Notes under the pieces: model-generated
What the model saw: the letters and a program-made list of their open reading frames with translations, nothing else
The model's database searches: none
What the model was told of the DNA's origin: nothing
Position numbers and translations under genes: made by a program
Shown: positions 17,632 through 24,844 of the stretch, piece after piece
Layout: each line of letters begins with the position of its first letter
How positions within the stretch are numbered: the first letter of the stretch is position 1
Origin: an uncultured Eubacteriales bacterium
Lineage (GTDB): Bacteria > Bacillota > Clostridia > Peptostreptococcales > Anaerovoracaceae
Direction: 5' to 3'
DNA length: 64,000 bases
Assembly (NCBI GenBank): GCA_902786355.1
Contig: CADABZ010000001.1
Coordinates: forward strand, 1-64,000

Positions 17632-17673
17632 GATATTAATATCAGCCATTATCCGCCACCTAATAAGCGGATA
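17632..17673 (-). promoter_or_regulatory. Palindrome and SD-containing hairpin between the DUF3990 and XRE genes
   Basis: GATATTAATATC (17632-17643) is a perfect 12-bp palindrome. TATCCGC/GCGGATA (17650-17656 with 17667-17673) is a perfect 7-bp inverted repeat. On the - strand its loop and 3' arm carry TTAGGTGG, the SD of a 12-codon reading frame. These could be an operator and a translational control for the downstream XRE gene. Confidence 0.4.
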
Positions 17674-17674
17674 T

Positions 17675-18457
17675 CTATATTAGCCTCGGATCGTAATCGC
17701 GCACATTCTCTTCCATCATCTGGAATATATAGAGGCCTCCGCGTTTTGAATTGCCGGCATCATCTGCTCTGTACGGCGCATGATGGAGGATATCTTCGCC
17801 CGGACTTCTGACTATGTCCGCCATCCCGGCAAGAGCGCGCTGCTCTCTTGCGACCCTGACAGGATAGAGATCCCGCCGCCTGACTATCTCATAACCATTG
17901 AACAGGAGGCGGTCGAAAGCTCTGTTGCTCTTGATGACGATCTGACGTCCAAGCCCGCTCAGCCTGACAGCATCTCGAAGCTGCTCGTAGGATATCATGC
18001 CGTTGAGGAAGAACTGCGCGAACGCAAAATGCACATTGTCCGCCCGCCATCCGACGATGCAGTCATAGTTCTGATGATCCACGCCAAAAGCTGTCCTGAG
18101 GTAGTCTCTTGCCTGATAGGCGCGGGGAGTGAGGGTATCAAACTCACGGTAACTCAGCAGGACACCAAGCCAGTGCAGTATGCAGTACTGAGGGGATCCA
18201 AGATCCAGGATCCTCAGGCCGCTGTCGTTGAGCTTATATATATTGACAAAACCGTCTGCCGACAGACCGGTCACCTGATCTGCCGGGCCTGCGCCTGATG
18301 AAGTCCGTCCGGCAGCCCATTCTGAAGCAATATCAAAACTATCGGTACAGTAGAAGCCGATACCGAAATCATTTCCGCTGCTGCCGGTCCTGAAGGCAGG
18401 AGTCCTTACTATTTTGGGTGATCCGTGGTAGAGAGTTCTTATCATAAGCAGTTTCAA
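17675..18457 (-). CDS. DUF3990-family protein (ADP-ribosyltransferase-like fold, putative toxin)
   Basis: A 260-residue protein. It begins TLYHGSPKIVRTPAF and continues with GNDFGIGFYCTD, the DUF3990 signature. This family belongs to the ADP-ribosyltransferase-like clan, in which the HG near the start and the GxGFY segment line the NAD pocket. The C-terminal half (YDCIVGWRADNVHFAFAQFF, QIVIKSNRAFDRL) is also typical. The TTG start at 18457 has AGGA five bases upstream; an in-frame ATG at 18445 is the alternative. It is first in a two-gene operon with the XRE gene and sits directly behind a 21-bp direct repeat that may be the operator. Its activity as a toxin is inferred from context only. Confidence 0.8.
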   Translation of the reverse strand: MKLLMIRTLYHGSPKIVRTPAFRTGSSGNDFGIGFYCTDSFDIASEWAAGRTSSGAGPADQVTGLSADGFVNIYKLNDSGLRILDLGSPQYCILHWLGVLLSYREFDTLTPRAYQARDYLRTAFGVDHQNYDCIVGWRADNVHFAFAQFFLNGMISYEQLRDAVRLSGLGRQIVIKSNRAFDRLLFNGYEIVRRRDLYPVRVAREQRALAGMADIVRSPGEDILHHAPYRADDAGNSKRGGLYIFQMMEENVRDYDPRLI

Positions 18458-18462
18458 GCTGA

Positions 18463-18512
18463 TCCTGACAGCACTATGTTTTTGCTTAGATTCCTGACAG
18501 CACTATGTTTTT
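18463..18512 (-). promoter_or_regulatory. Tandem 21-bp direct repeat upstream of the DUF3990/XRE operon
   Basis: Two identical 21-base copies (18463-18483 and 18492-18512, core CTGACAGCACTATG) lie 29 bp apart, starting six bases upstream of the DUF3990 start codon. The position and spacing (just under three helical turns) suit cooperative binding of the neighbouring HTH protein as autorepressor. Confidence 0.55.
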
Positions 18513-18754
18513 ATGCTGGATTAAATCGATCAATTCTACTATACTCCTACAGGCGTATAATTTCAATGAAATTAGTCTTCTCATATTTACTGCTATTTTT
18601 GGCGGTGCTATACTACGTAATGGTGTGGAGTTTTGCCCGGAATATATGGACCGGGAATACATCTCAGACAGATACTTCAGACCATATTCAGATCAGAATC
18701 CAACAGGTAAGGAACTAGATATCAACAGATAAGTTACAGAAAAGGAGACCGACA

Positions 18755-19558
18755 ATGAGAGTAGTAATTCAGGACGATTACAGCAAGATGTGCAAATGGG
18801 CAGCTGACTATATCGCAGCTAAGATCAAGGCTCACCAGGCAGGACCGGAGGCAGACAGACCTTTCGTACTTGGACTTCCTACAGGAAGCTCCCCAATCGG
18901 AGTCTACAAGGAACTCATCGCTAAGAACAAATCCGGCGAGCTTTCCTTCAGCAACGTCGTTACATTCAACATGGACGAGTATCTCGGACTTCCTCATGAG
19001 CACGACCAGAGCTACTGGTATTTCATGCATGACAACTTCTTCGATCATCTTGTAGATATGAAGCCTGAGAACATCAACATCCTCAATGGTATGACTGATG
19101 ATCCGGAAGGTGAGTGCGCACGTTACGAAGAAAAGATCGCAAGCTACGGCGGGATCGACCTCTTCATGGGCGGCATCGGCGTTGACGGACACCTCGCATT
19201 CAACGAGCCTTTCACATCACTCACATCACGCACAGGTCTCCGTGACCTCACTACAGATACAAGGATCGTCAACTCCAGATTCTTCGGAAATGATCCTGAA
19301 GCAGTTCCTGCACAGGCTCTGTCCGTAGGAATCGGAACAGTTACAGACTCCAAGGAAGTTCTCGTACTGATCAGCGGCCACAACAAGGCAAGAGCTATGG
19401 CAGCTGTAGTTGAAGGCGGCGTTTCCCAGAAGTGGACATGCTCCGCACTTCAGATGCACAACGGCGCTATCATCGCATGCGATGAGGAAGCCTGCGGCGA
19501 GCTGACAGTAGATACATACAAGTACTTCCTCGACATCGAGAGAGACCAGAGACTCTAA
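18755..19558 (+). CDS. nagB: Glucosamine-6-phosphate deaminase
   Basis: A 267-residue enzyme converting glucosamine-6-phosphate to fructose-6-phosphate and ammonia. Diagnostic motifs are PTGSSPIGVY (phosphate loop), NMDEYLGLP (catalytic Asp), GGIGVDGHLAFNEP (with the catalytic His) and SGHNKARA. Length and order are standard for monomeric-type NagB. AAAGGAG lies seven bases upstream. A TATAAT at 18556-18561 may be its -10. It precedes glmM and an acyltransferase gene, so the cluster handles flow between glycolysis and UDP-GlcNAc. No nagA is present here. Confidence 0.96.
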   Translation: MRVVIQDDYSKMCKWAADYIAAKIKAHQAGPEADRPFVLGLPTGSSPIGVYKELIAKNKSGELSFSNVVTFNMDEYLGLPHEHDQSYWYFMHDNFFDHLVDMKPENINILNGMTDDPEGECARYEEKIASYGGIDLFMGGIGVDGHLAFNEPFTSLTSRTGLRDLTTDTRIVNSRFFGNDPEAVPAQALSVGIGTVTDSKEVLVLISGHNKARAMAAVVEGGVSQKWTCSALQMHNGAIIACDEEACGELTVDTYKYFLDIERDQRL

Positions 19559-19570
19559 TCAGCTGATAAA

Positions 19571-19660
19571 GATTTGATATACAGACCATTATGGTCACTA
19601 AGATTTGAAAGACCATTACAGGTCACTAAGATCTGACAGACCTTTACAGGTCGCAAAGGA
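19571..19660 (+). repeat. Tandem 28-bp repeats with mini-hairpins in the nagB-glmM gap
   Basis: Three units (about 19583-19609, 19610-19637, 19638-19660), with a fragment of a fourth in front, share GACC-(A/T)TTA-(T/C)(A)GGTC followed by RCTAAGATYTGA. Each unit can form a 4-bp hairpin (GACC/GGTC). The last unit runs into the AAAGGAG ribosome binding site of glmM. Confidence 0.75.
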
Positions 19661-19668
19661 GAATTGAA

Positions 19669-21018
19669 ATGGGCAAGTATTTCGGTACTGACGGCTTCAG
19701 AGGTGAAGCCAACAAGAATCTTACATTTGAGCATGCTATCAAGATCGGCCGTTTCCTTGGCTGGTATTACGGCAAGAGACTCGACAAGAAGGCAAAAGTA
19801 GTCATTGGAAAAGACACAAGACGCTCAAGCTACATGTTCGAGTATGCGCTGTGCACAGGCCTTATGGCAAGCGGTGCTGATGCGTATATCATGCACGTAA
19901 CAACAACACCTTCAGTTTCATATATCGCAAGAGTAGATGATTTTGACTGCGGTATCATGATCAGCGCTTCCCACAACCCGTTCTATGACAACGGCATCAA
20001 GATCGTTAACAACAACGGCGAGAAGATGGACGAGGAGACACTGCTCAGGATCGAGGCTTTCATCGATGGCGAAATGGAGCTGCCAATGGCGGAAAGAGAC
20101 GAGATCGGCCGCACAGTTGACTATGTAAGCGGACGTAACCGTTACATCGGATACCTGATCTCGATGTCCAAGTACAGCTTCAAGGACGTAAAAGTCGGAC
20201 TCGACGTTGCTAACGGCGCTGCATGGCAGATCGCAAAGGGTGTTTTTGACGCACTCGGAGCAAGAGTATATGTCATGAACGATGAGCCGGATGGCTACAA
20301 CATCAACACCAACTGCGGATCCACACATATCGAGCATCTGCAGAAATTCGTAGTAGACAACGGACTGGACGTCGGTTTTGCATATGACGGCGACGCTGAC
20401 AGATGTCTCTGCGTAGATGAGAAGGGCAATGTCGTCACAGGCGACCACATCCTCTACATCTATGGCCTCTACATGAAGGAAAGAGGAAAGCTCCTCAACA
20501 ACAAGGTCGTTACAACTGTAATGTCCAACTTCGGACTGTACAAGGCTCTCGAGAAGGTCGGTATAGATTATGACCAGACCAAGGTCGGCGACAAGTATGT
20601 ATATGAAAACATGGTCCAGACCGGCAACCGTATCGGCGGAGAGCAGAGCGGACATATCATCTTCACTAAGTATGCAACCACAGGCGACGGCATCCTGACT
20701 TCACTCAAGATGATGGAGGTCATGCTTGCAAGGAAGAAGCCTATGAGCGAGCTCGCAGCACCTGTCGTATTCTATCCGCAGGTCCTCAAGAATGTCAGAG
20801 TCAAGAGCAAGGAAGCCTGCATGAACGATCCTGACGTGCTCGCTGCAGATCAGAAGGCCAAGGAAGCACTCGGCGATACCGGACGTACACTGCTGCGTGA
20901 ATCAGGCACAGAGCCTGTTGTCCGCGTAATGGCAGAGGCACCATCCGAGGAAGAGTGCGAGAAGTACGTTGATCAGATCATCGACGTTATCCGCGAAAAA
21001 GGGCATCTGGTAGATTAG
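19669..21018 (+). CDS. glmM: Phosphoglucosamine mutase
   Basis: A 449-residue alpha-D-phosphohexomutase converting glucosamine-6-phosphate to glucosamine-1-phosphate for UDP-GlcNAc and cell-wall synthesis. The start MGKYFGTDGFRG is characteristic. The phosphoserine loop ISASHNP places the active Ser at residue 101, as in GlmM. The metal loop YDGDADR, the sugar loop GGEQSGHI and the phosphate-binding RESGTEPVVRVM are intact. It lies downstream of nagB, separated by hairpin repeats. It is followed 12 bp later by a hexapeptide-repeat acyltransferase that could supply the acetylation step. Confidence 0.96.
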   Translation: MGKYFGTDGFRGEANKNLTFEHAIKIGRFLGWYYGKRLDKKAKVVIGKDTRRSSYMFEYALCTGLMASGADAYIMHVTTTPSVSYIARVDDFDCGIMISASHNPFYDNGIKIVNNNGEKMDEETLLRIEAFIDGEMELPMAERDEIGRTVDYVSGRNRYIGYLISMSKYSFKDVKVGLDVANGAAWQIAKGVFDALGARVYVMNDEPDGYNINTNCGSTHIEHLQKFVVDNGLDVGFAYDGDADRCLCVDEKGNVVTGDHILYIYGLYMKERGKLLNNKVVTTVMSNFGLYKALEKVGIDYDQTKVGDKYVYENMVQTGNRIGGEQSGHIIFTKYATTGDGILTSLKMMEVMLARKKPMSELAAPVVFYPQVLKNVRVKSKEACMNDPDVLAADQKAKEALGDTGRTLLRESGTEPVVRVMAEAPSEEECEKYVDQIIDVIREKGHLVD

Positions 21019-21030
21019 TAGGAGGCACAT

Positions 21031-21690
21031 ATGTATACGATAAAAGACCTTTACGACCTTGACCACACTCTGGCTAAGGATTATCTCAAGCAGTTCACAT
21101 ATCCGTGGGAAGCTCTGAAGGGCATCAAGGAATTCATCCTCCAACTCGGACCGACACTGGATCCTGAGGAGTATGAAGAAGTAAGCGAGAACGTATGGGT
21201 GCACAAAACCGCCAAGGTTTTCCCATCGGCATATCTCGGTTCTCCTTGCATCATCGGACCGGAGACAGAAGTCAGACACTGTGCTTTTGTCAGAGGCTCT
21301 GCACTCGTAGGCGCTAACTGCGTTGTAGGAAACTCAGTAGAGCTCAAGAACGTCATCCTCTTCGACCATGTACAGACACCGCACTACAACTATGTAGGCG
21401 ACTCGATCCTCGGCTACTACAGCCACATGGGCGCAGGCTCGATCACATCCAACGTCAAGAGCGACAAAAAGCTCGTCGTTGTCCACAACGGCACTGAGGA
21501 GATCGAGACCGGCATCAAGAAGTTCGGCGCAATGCTCGGCGACCACGTTGAGGTCGGCTGCAACTCTGTCTGCAACCCTGGAACAGTAGTCGGAAGAAAC
21601 AGCAACATCTATCCGACATCATGCGTCAGAGGAGTAGTTCCGGAGAACAGTATCTACAAAAACAGCGGCGAAGTCATCGAAAAGAAATAG
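21031..21690 (+). CDS. Left-handed beta-helix (hexapeptide repeat) acyltransferase, GlmU C-domain-like
   Basis: A 219-residue protein with hexapeptide repeats over about residues 60-205 (IIGPETEVRHCAFVRGSALVG, VVGNSVELKNVI, GAGSITSN, MLGDHVEVGCNSVCNPGTVVG). GAGSITSNVK resembles the acetyl-CoA/GlcN-1-P site of GlmU. It lacks the pyrophosphorylase domain. Directly behind glmM with a strong TAGGAGG, it is a good candidate for glucosamine-1-phosphate N-acetyltransferase or a related sugar-nucleotide modifier. The N-terminal 55 residues are helical and family-specific. Exact substrate not proven. Confidence 0.82.
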   Translation: MYTIKDLYDLDHTLAKDYLKQFTYPWEALKGIKEFILQLGPTLDPEEYEEVSENVWVHKTAKVFPSAYLGSPCIIGPETEVRHCAFVRGSALVGANCVVGNSVELKNVILFDHVQTPHYNYVGDSILGYYSHMGAGSITSNVKSDKKLVVVHNGTEEIETGIKKFGAMLGDHVEVGCNSVCNPGTVVGRNSNIYPTSCVRGVVPENSIYKNSGEVIEKK

Positions 21691-21709
21691 CTGCTTTTGA
21701 AAGAAACAG

Positions 21710-21739
21710 TTGCGGGATATTTGCCCGTGGTGCTAAAAT
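21710..21739 (+). promoter_or_regulatory. Promoter of the CofE-like gene
   Basis: TTGCGG (21710-21715) and an extended -10 TGCTAAAAT (21731-21739) are 18 bp apart, about 105 bp before the start codon at 21846. Confidence 0.6.
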
Positions 21740-21845
21740 AAGCTGTCAAAAATTGTTGATGAAAAACAAAAATACATCAACACTTATCAAGTGAATGCAG
21801 GAGCGAGGGGACTAGCTAGAGCTTCTGCAGACGGGAGGAAACATA

Positions 21846-23045
21846 ATGAGCACAGAGAGAAAAGTTGGAACAGTTTCACGCGGTATCAGATGCCCGATCT
21901 TCCGTGAGGGAGATGACCTCGGCAGCCAGGTAGTAACAAGCGTACTCGAGGCAGCAGAGTCTGAAGGTTTTGAACTCAGAGACAAGGACGTAATATGCAT
22001 CACTGAGTCCGTAGTTGCAAGATGTCAGGGCAACTATGCAAGCATCGATGCTATCGCAGAAGATGTCAGGACAAAACTCGGCGGAGATACCATCGGAATC
22101 ATCTGGCCGATCCTTTCAAGAAACAGATTTGCTATCTGCCTCAGAGGTATGGCAAAGGGCGCTAAGAAGGTCGTTCTTATGCTCAGCTATCCTTCAGATG
22201 AGGTCGGCAATGCACTTCTCACTCTTGACCAGGTCGACGAAGCCGGCATCAATCCATACAGCGATGTGCTCACACTCGAGAAATACAGAGAGCTTTTCGG
22301 TGAGAACAAGCATCAGTTCACAGGCGTTGACTATGTAAAATACTACGGCGACATCATCAGAGAGGCCGGCGCTGAGGCTGAGATCATCTTCGCTAACCAC
22401 GCAGAAGAGATCCTCAACTACACCAACAATGTCATCGCATGTGATATCCACACAAGAGCACGCACCAAGAGGATCCTCAGAACCAAGGGCGCTAACGTCT
22501 ATGGCATGGACGAGATCCTGAACGCTTCAGTCAACGGAAGCGGATATAATGAGAACTACGGCCTCCTCGGCTCCAACAAAGCCACAGAGTCGACCATCAA
22601 GCTTTTCCCTAGAGACTGCCAGGACCTCGTTGAAGGTATCCAGAAGGAAGTCGCTGAGAAGACAGGAAAGCACGTTGAGGTCATGGTCTACGGCGACGGA
22701 GCTTTCAAGGATCCTGTAGGCAAGATCTGGGAGCTTGCTGACCCTGTAGTTTCACCTGCTTACACAGCAGGACTCGAAGGAACACCTAACGAGCTCAAGC
22801 TCAAGTACCTCGCAGACAACGACTATTCAAACCTCTCCGGCGAAGAACTCAAGGAAGCTATCTCCAAGGCAATCAAGGAGAAAGAATCAGACCTCGTCGG
22901 CAACATGGCTTCTGAAGGAACAACCCCAAGACGTCTGACAGACCTGATCGGATCACTCTGCGACCTTACATCAGGCTCCGGCGACAAGGGCACACCAGTC
23001 GTACTCATCCAGGGCTACTTCGACAACTACACAACCGCCAAATAA
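21846..23045 (+). CDS. CofE-like (coenzyme F420-0:L-glutamate ligase family) protein
   Basis: A 399-residue protein of the family named after archaeal CofE, which adds gamma-glutamyl residues to F420-0 using GTP. Family features are the opening GIRCPIFREGDDL, DKDVICITESVVA, the GxxGxIWPILSRNRF segment and KHVEVMVYGDGAFKDPVGKIWELADP. It is longer than archaeal CofE (about 250 residues), as in other Clostridia. No other F420 gene is in the window, and such bacteria are not known F420 producers, so the acceptor is probably another molecule. It is monocistronic: own promoter upstream, two hairpins downstream. The ribosome binding site is GGGAGG. Confidence 0.85.
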   Translation: MSTERKVGTVSRGIRCPIFREGDDLGSQVVTSVLEAAESEGFELRDKDVICITESVVARCQGNYASIDAIAEDVRTKLGGDTIGIIWPILSRNRFAICLRGMAKGAKKVVLMLSYPSDEVGNALLTLDQVDEAGINPYSDVLTLEKYRELFGENKHQFTGVDYVKYYGDIIREAGAEAEIIFANHAEEILNYTNNVIACDIHTRARTKRILRTKGANVYGMDEILNASVNGSGYNENYGLLGSNKATESTIKLFPRDCQDLVEGIQKEVAEKTGKHVEVMVYGDGAFKDPVGKIWELADPVVSPAYTAGLEGTPNELKLKYLADNDYSNLSGEELKEAISKAIKEKESDLVGNMASEGTTPRRLTDLIGSLCDLTSGSGDKGTPVVLIQGYFDNYTTAK

Positions 23046-23117
23046 AAGCACTTCATGAACTGAAGCACTTTCGCGAAACAAAGGGAGATGGCAGCAAACC
23101 ATCTCCCTGATTTTTTC
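23046..23117 (+). terminator. Double hairpin terminator after the CofE-like gene
   Basis: A first hairpin (AAGCACTTCA/TGAAGCACTT, about 23046-23070) is followed by the main one. In the main hairpin AGGGAGATGG (23082-23091) pairs with CCATCTCCCT (23099-23108), followed by GATTTTTTCC. The stem is perfect over 10 bp. Confidence 0.9.
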
Positions 23118-23198
23118 CTTGTATATTTTGAGCAATATTTTCAAGGTGACAAGATCGCCTTTAAAAATCGGTCCGTTTTACAACCAATCAATCTTGGA

Positions 23199-23408
23199 AA
23201 CTTGTATTTTTGATGCCTACCTCTCCGATTCGCAATACCAATGTTGTAGATCTGATCGATGGATGATGTGTGGTCAATACATTTTCCCGAAAAACGGGCA
23301 AAACAGGTAAAAATGTTGTTTCCGAGGCGCCTGACGATCCAACTTGTCAATACGAATTGGACCGAATGTTGAAAATCAAGAGGGTCGGGAACCATATCTA
23401 CAAGATTA
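23199..23408 (+). repeat. Dispersed structured intergenic repeat, copy B
   Basis: 210 bp that align along their full length with copies A and C. Stem P1 is 23244-23251 with 23396-23403 (TTGTAGAT/ATCTACAA). Hairpin P2 is CCCG-AAAAA-CGGG at 23286-23298, and P3 lies at 23339-23360 with one mismatch. P2 differs from copy C by a compensated pair (C-G for T-A). The remaining 23409-23583 before the radical SAM gene holds no recognisable gene, only a 9-bp inverted repeat ATTCCGGCA/TGCCGGAAT (23522-23530, 23567-23575). Confidence 0.85.
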
Positions 23409-23583
23409 TCCGTGCGCAAACGGCGAATATCGATAGGAATCTCGATAGAATATTGACACAGAGAGAATACCGGCACTTCGGATACAAGATTCGTACGAAC
23501 AGCCTCGCTCTGCAGCGTTACATTCCGGCAGGCGAAAGGAGCGGGAGCAGAGTCAAGGGACAGGATTGCCGGAATACAGCATG

Positions 23584-24642
23584 TTACATTAATGCCGCGC
23601 CCTGATATGTGCCGCGCCTTGCGAGTTCGCTGTTGATCATGTTGAGTATGGTGCGCTTGCGGTAGCTCCATTCAGGTGAAATGAGCAGGCGGCGCGGAAC
23701 ATCTCCTGTGAGCCGGTGGATAGTGATCTCCGGCGGGATGATCTCAAGGCATCGAATGACGAGGTCTACGTACTCCTCGATTGAGGCAAAAGGCACGTAG
23801 TCCGGCATCATCTCGCTGAGCCGTGAGGTTTTGACAACGTTGAGAAGGTGGAGCTTGATCCCGAAGAGAGGCTGAGTGCAGATGTATCTGACGGATTCGA
23901 GCATCATATCTTCGGTCTCGCCCGGCAGGCCGAGGATGAGGTGAGTCACGACTTTGATGCCGCGCGAGATAAGGGCAGAGACTGCTCTGTCATAGGTTGC
24001 AAGATCGTAACCGATGCCCATGGCGCGGGAGGTCTCGTCGTGTATGGTCTGAAGGCCGAGCTCGACCCACATATAATGATCCCGATTGATCTCTTCAAGA
24101 AGGTCCAGAACGTCCTCGCCGAGGCAGTCCGGACGGGTAGCGATGGCGATGCCGGAGATACGGGGATCGTCAAGTGCTGCAAAATACAGTCTGCGAAGGA
24201 GCGGAGCCGGCGCGTAAGTGTTGGTGTGAGACTGAAAATAAGCGATGTAGGCAGCATCAGGCCATTTATCGCTCAGAAGGCTGATCTGCTCGGATATGGA
24301 AGCGCTGATCGCAGCTGTGAGGCTGCTGGTGTTGCTATCAGTATTTTGAACTGCTGCATTCTGATTTGCAGCCGAAGTATCCTGCAGAGCTGAATGATCA
24401 GTCTGTGCCGAAGCATCATCCTGCAGAGCTGATCGATCAGTCAGTGCAGCTGAAGCTGCATTCAGATGTGCGGCGAGCTCGCCGGAACCATCGCCGGAGC
24501 AGAAGGCGCATCCGCCGTATCCGCAGGTGCCGTCTCGGTTAGGGCACGTAAAGCCGGCGTCAATGCTCAGCTTGACTGTCCTGCGCCCGAAGGTTTTCCT
24601 GAGTTCAGTTCCGATTGAGTTGAAACGTACGCCGCCCTGCAT
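23584..24642 (-). CDS. Radical SAM protein, TIGR01212 (YhcC/YtqA) family
   Basis: A 352-residue radical SAM enzyme. It begins FNSIGTELRKTFGRR, followed by DAGFTCPNRDG and GGCAFC, the unusual cluster-binding cysteine arrangement of this family. The conserved YFQSHTNTYAP, ATRPDCLGEDVLDLL, MWVELGLQTIHDETSRAMGIG and HLILGLPGE motifs follow. The reaction is not established for the family. A non-conserved Ala/Ser/Asp/Gln-rich insert of about 50 residues (around 50-100) sits between SGDGSGEL and ISEQISLL. It contains a 39-bp in-frame duplication (SALQD). It is divergent from queH and transcribed alone. Confidence 0.9.
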   Translation of the reverse strand: MQGGVRFNSIGTELRKTFGRRTVKLSIDAGFTCPNRDGTCGYGGCAFCSGDGSGELAAHLNAASAALTDRSALQDDASAQTDHSALQDTSAANQNAAVQNTDSNTSSLTAAISASISEQISLLSDKWPDAAYIAYFQSHTNTYAPAPLLRRLYFAALDDPRISGIAIATRPDCLGEDVLDLLEEINRDHYMWVELGLQTIHDETSRAMGIGYDLATYDRAVSALISRGIKVVTHLILGLPGETEDMMLESVRYICTQPLFGIKLHLLNVVKTSRLSEMMPDYVPFASIEEYVDLVIRCLEIIPPEITIHRLTGDVPRRLLISPEWSYRKRTILNMINSELARRGTYQGAALM

Positions 24643-24671
24643 AAATCTTATTATTCGTCCTCATCTAGATA

Positions 24672-24700
24672 TTTTATACATCTTTCGGATGTGGTATAAT
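24672..24700 (+). promoter_or_regulatory. Extended -10 promoter of the queH-asnA operon
   Basis: TGGTATAAT (24692-24700) combines the TGn extension with a perfect TATAAT. The -35 (TTTTAT, 24672-24677) is weak at 17 bp spacing. Confidence 0.6.
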
Positions 24701-24723
24701 ATCCGAGTGTGTATTCAGATTAC

Positions 24724-24801
24724 GCCGATATGGCCTGATAATTATTCAATCCGTTATAGGGACTTTGATCCCTTATGCCGGGTAATTATCCCATCATCGG
24801 C
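24724..24801 (+). promoter_or_regulatory. Long imperfect hairpin in the queH leader (candidate regulatory RNA)
   Basis: The 5' leader between the promoter and queH folds into one extended stem-loop. GCCGAT (24724-24729) pairs with ATCGGC (24796-24801), ATGG (24730-24733) with CCAT (24791-24794), GATAATTA (24737-24744) with TAATTATC (24783-24790), and an inner AGGGA/TCCCT closes a 6-nt loop. No T-run follows, so it is not a simple terminator. It lacks the T-box sequence and a recognisable preQ1 aptamer. Confidence 0.5.
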
Positions 24802-24844
24802 AACATCACTCAGATAAGCATTCAGAATCGTGAAAGGAGCAGCT

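Noticed and set aside
18425..18718. Overlapping + strand frames with a hydrophobic stretch upstream of nagB
   Set aside because: No SD, and the frames overlap the direct-repeat operator and probable nagB promoter; not supported as genes.
19918..20655. 245-codon open frame on the - strand opposite glmM
   Set aside because: Shadow of a well-conserved gene; Val/Asp-rich composition is the antisense of GlmM codons.
23141..23671. Overlapping long frames on both strands (176 and 111 codons) before the radical SAM gene
   Set aside because: They cross repeat copy B and the 3' end of the radical SAM gene, have no SD and match nothing known.
24724..24844. T-box or preQ1 riboswitch upstream of queH-asnA
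   Set aside because: No T-box antiterminator sequence, no terminator T-run, and no preQ1-type pseudoknot tail; kept only as an unnamed structured leader.
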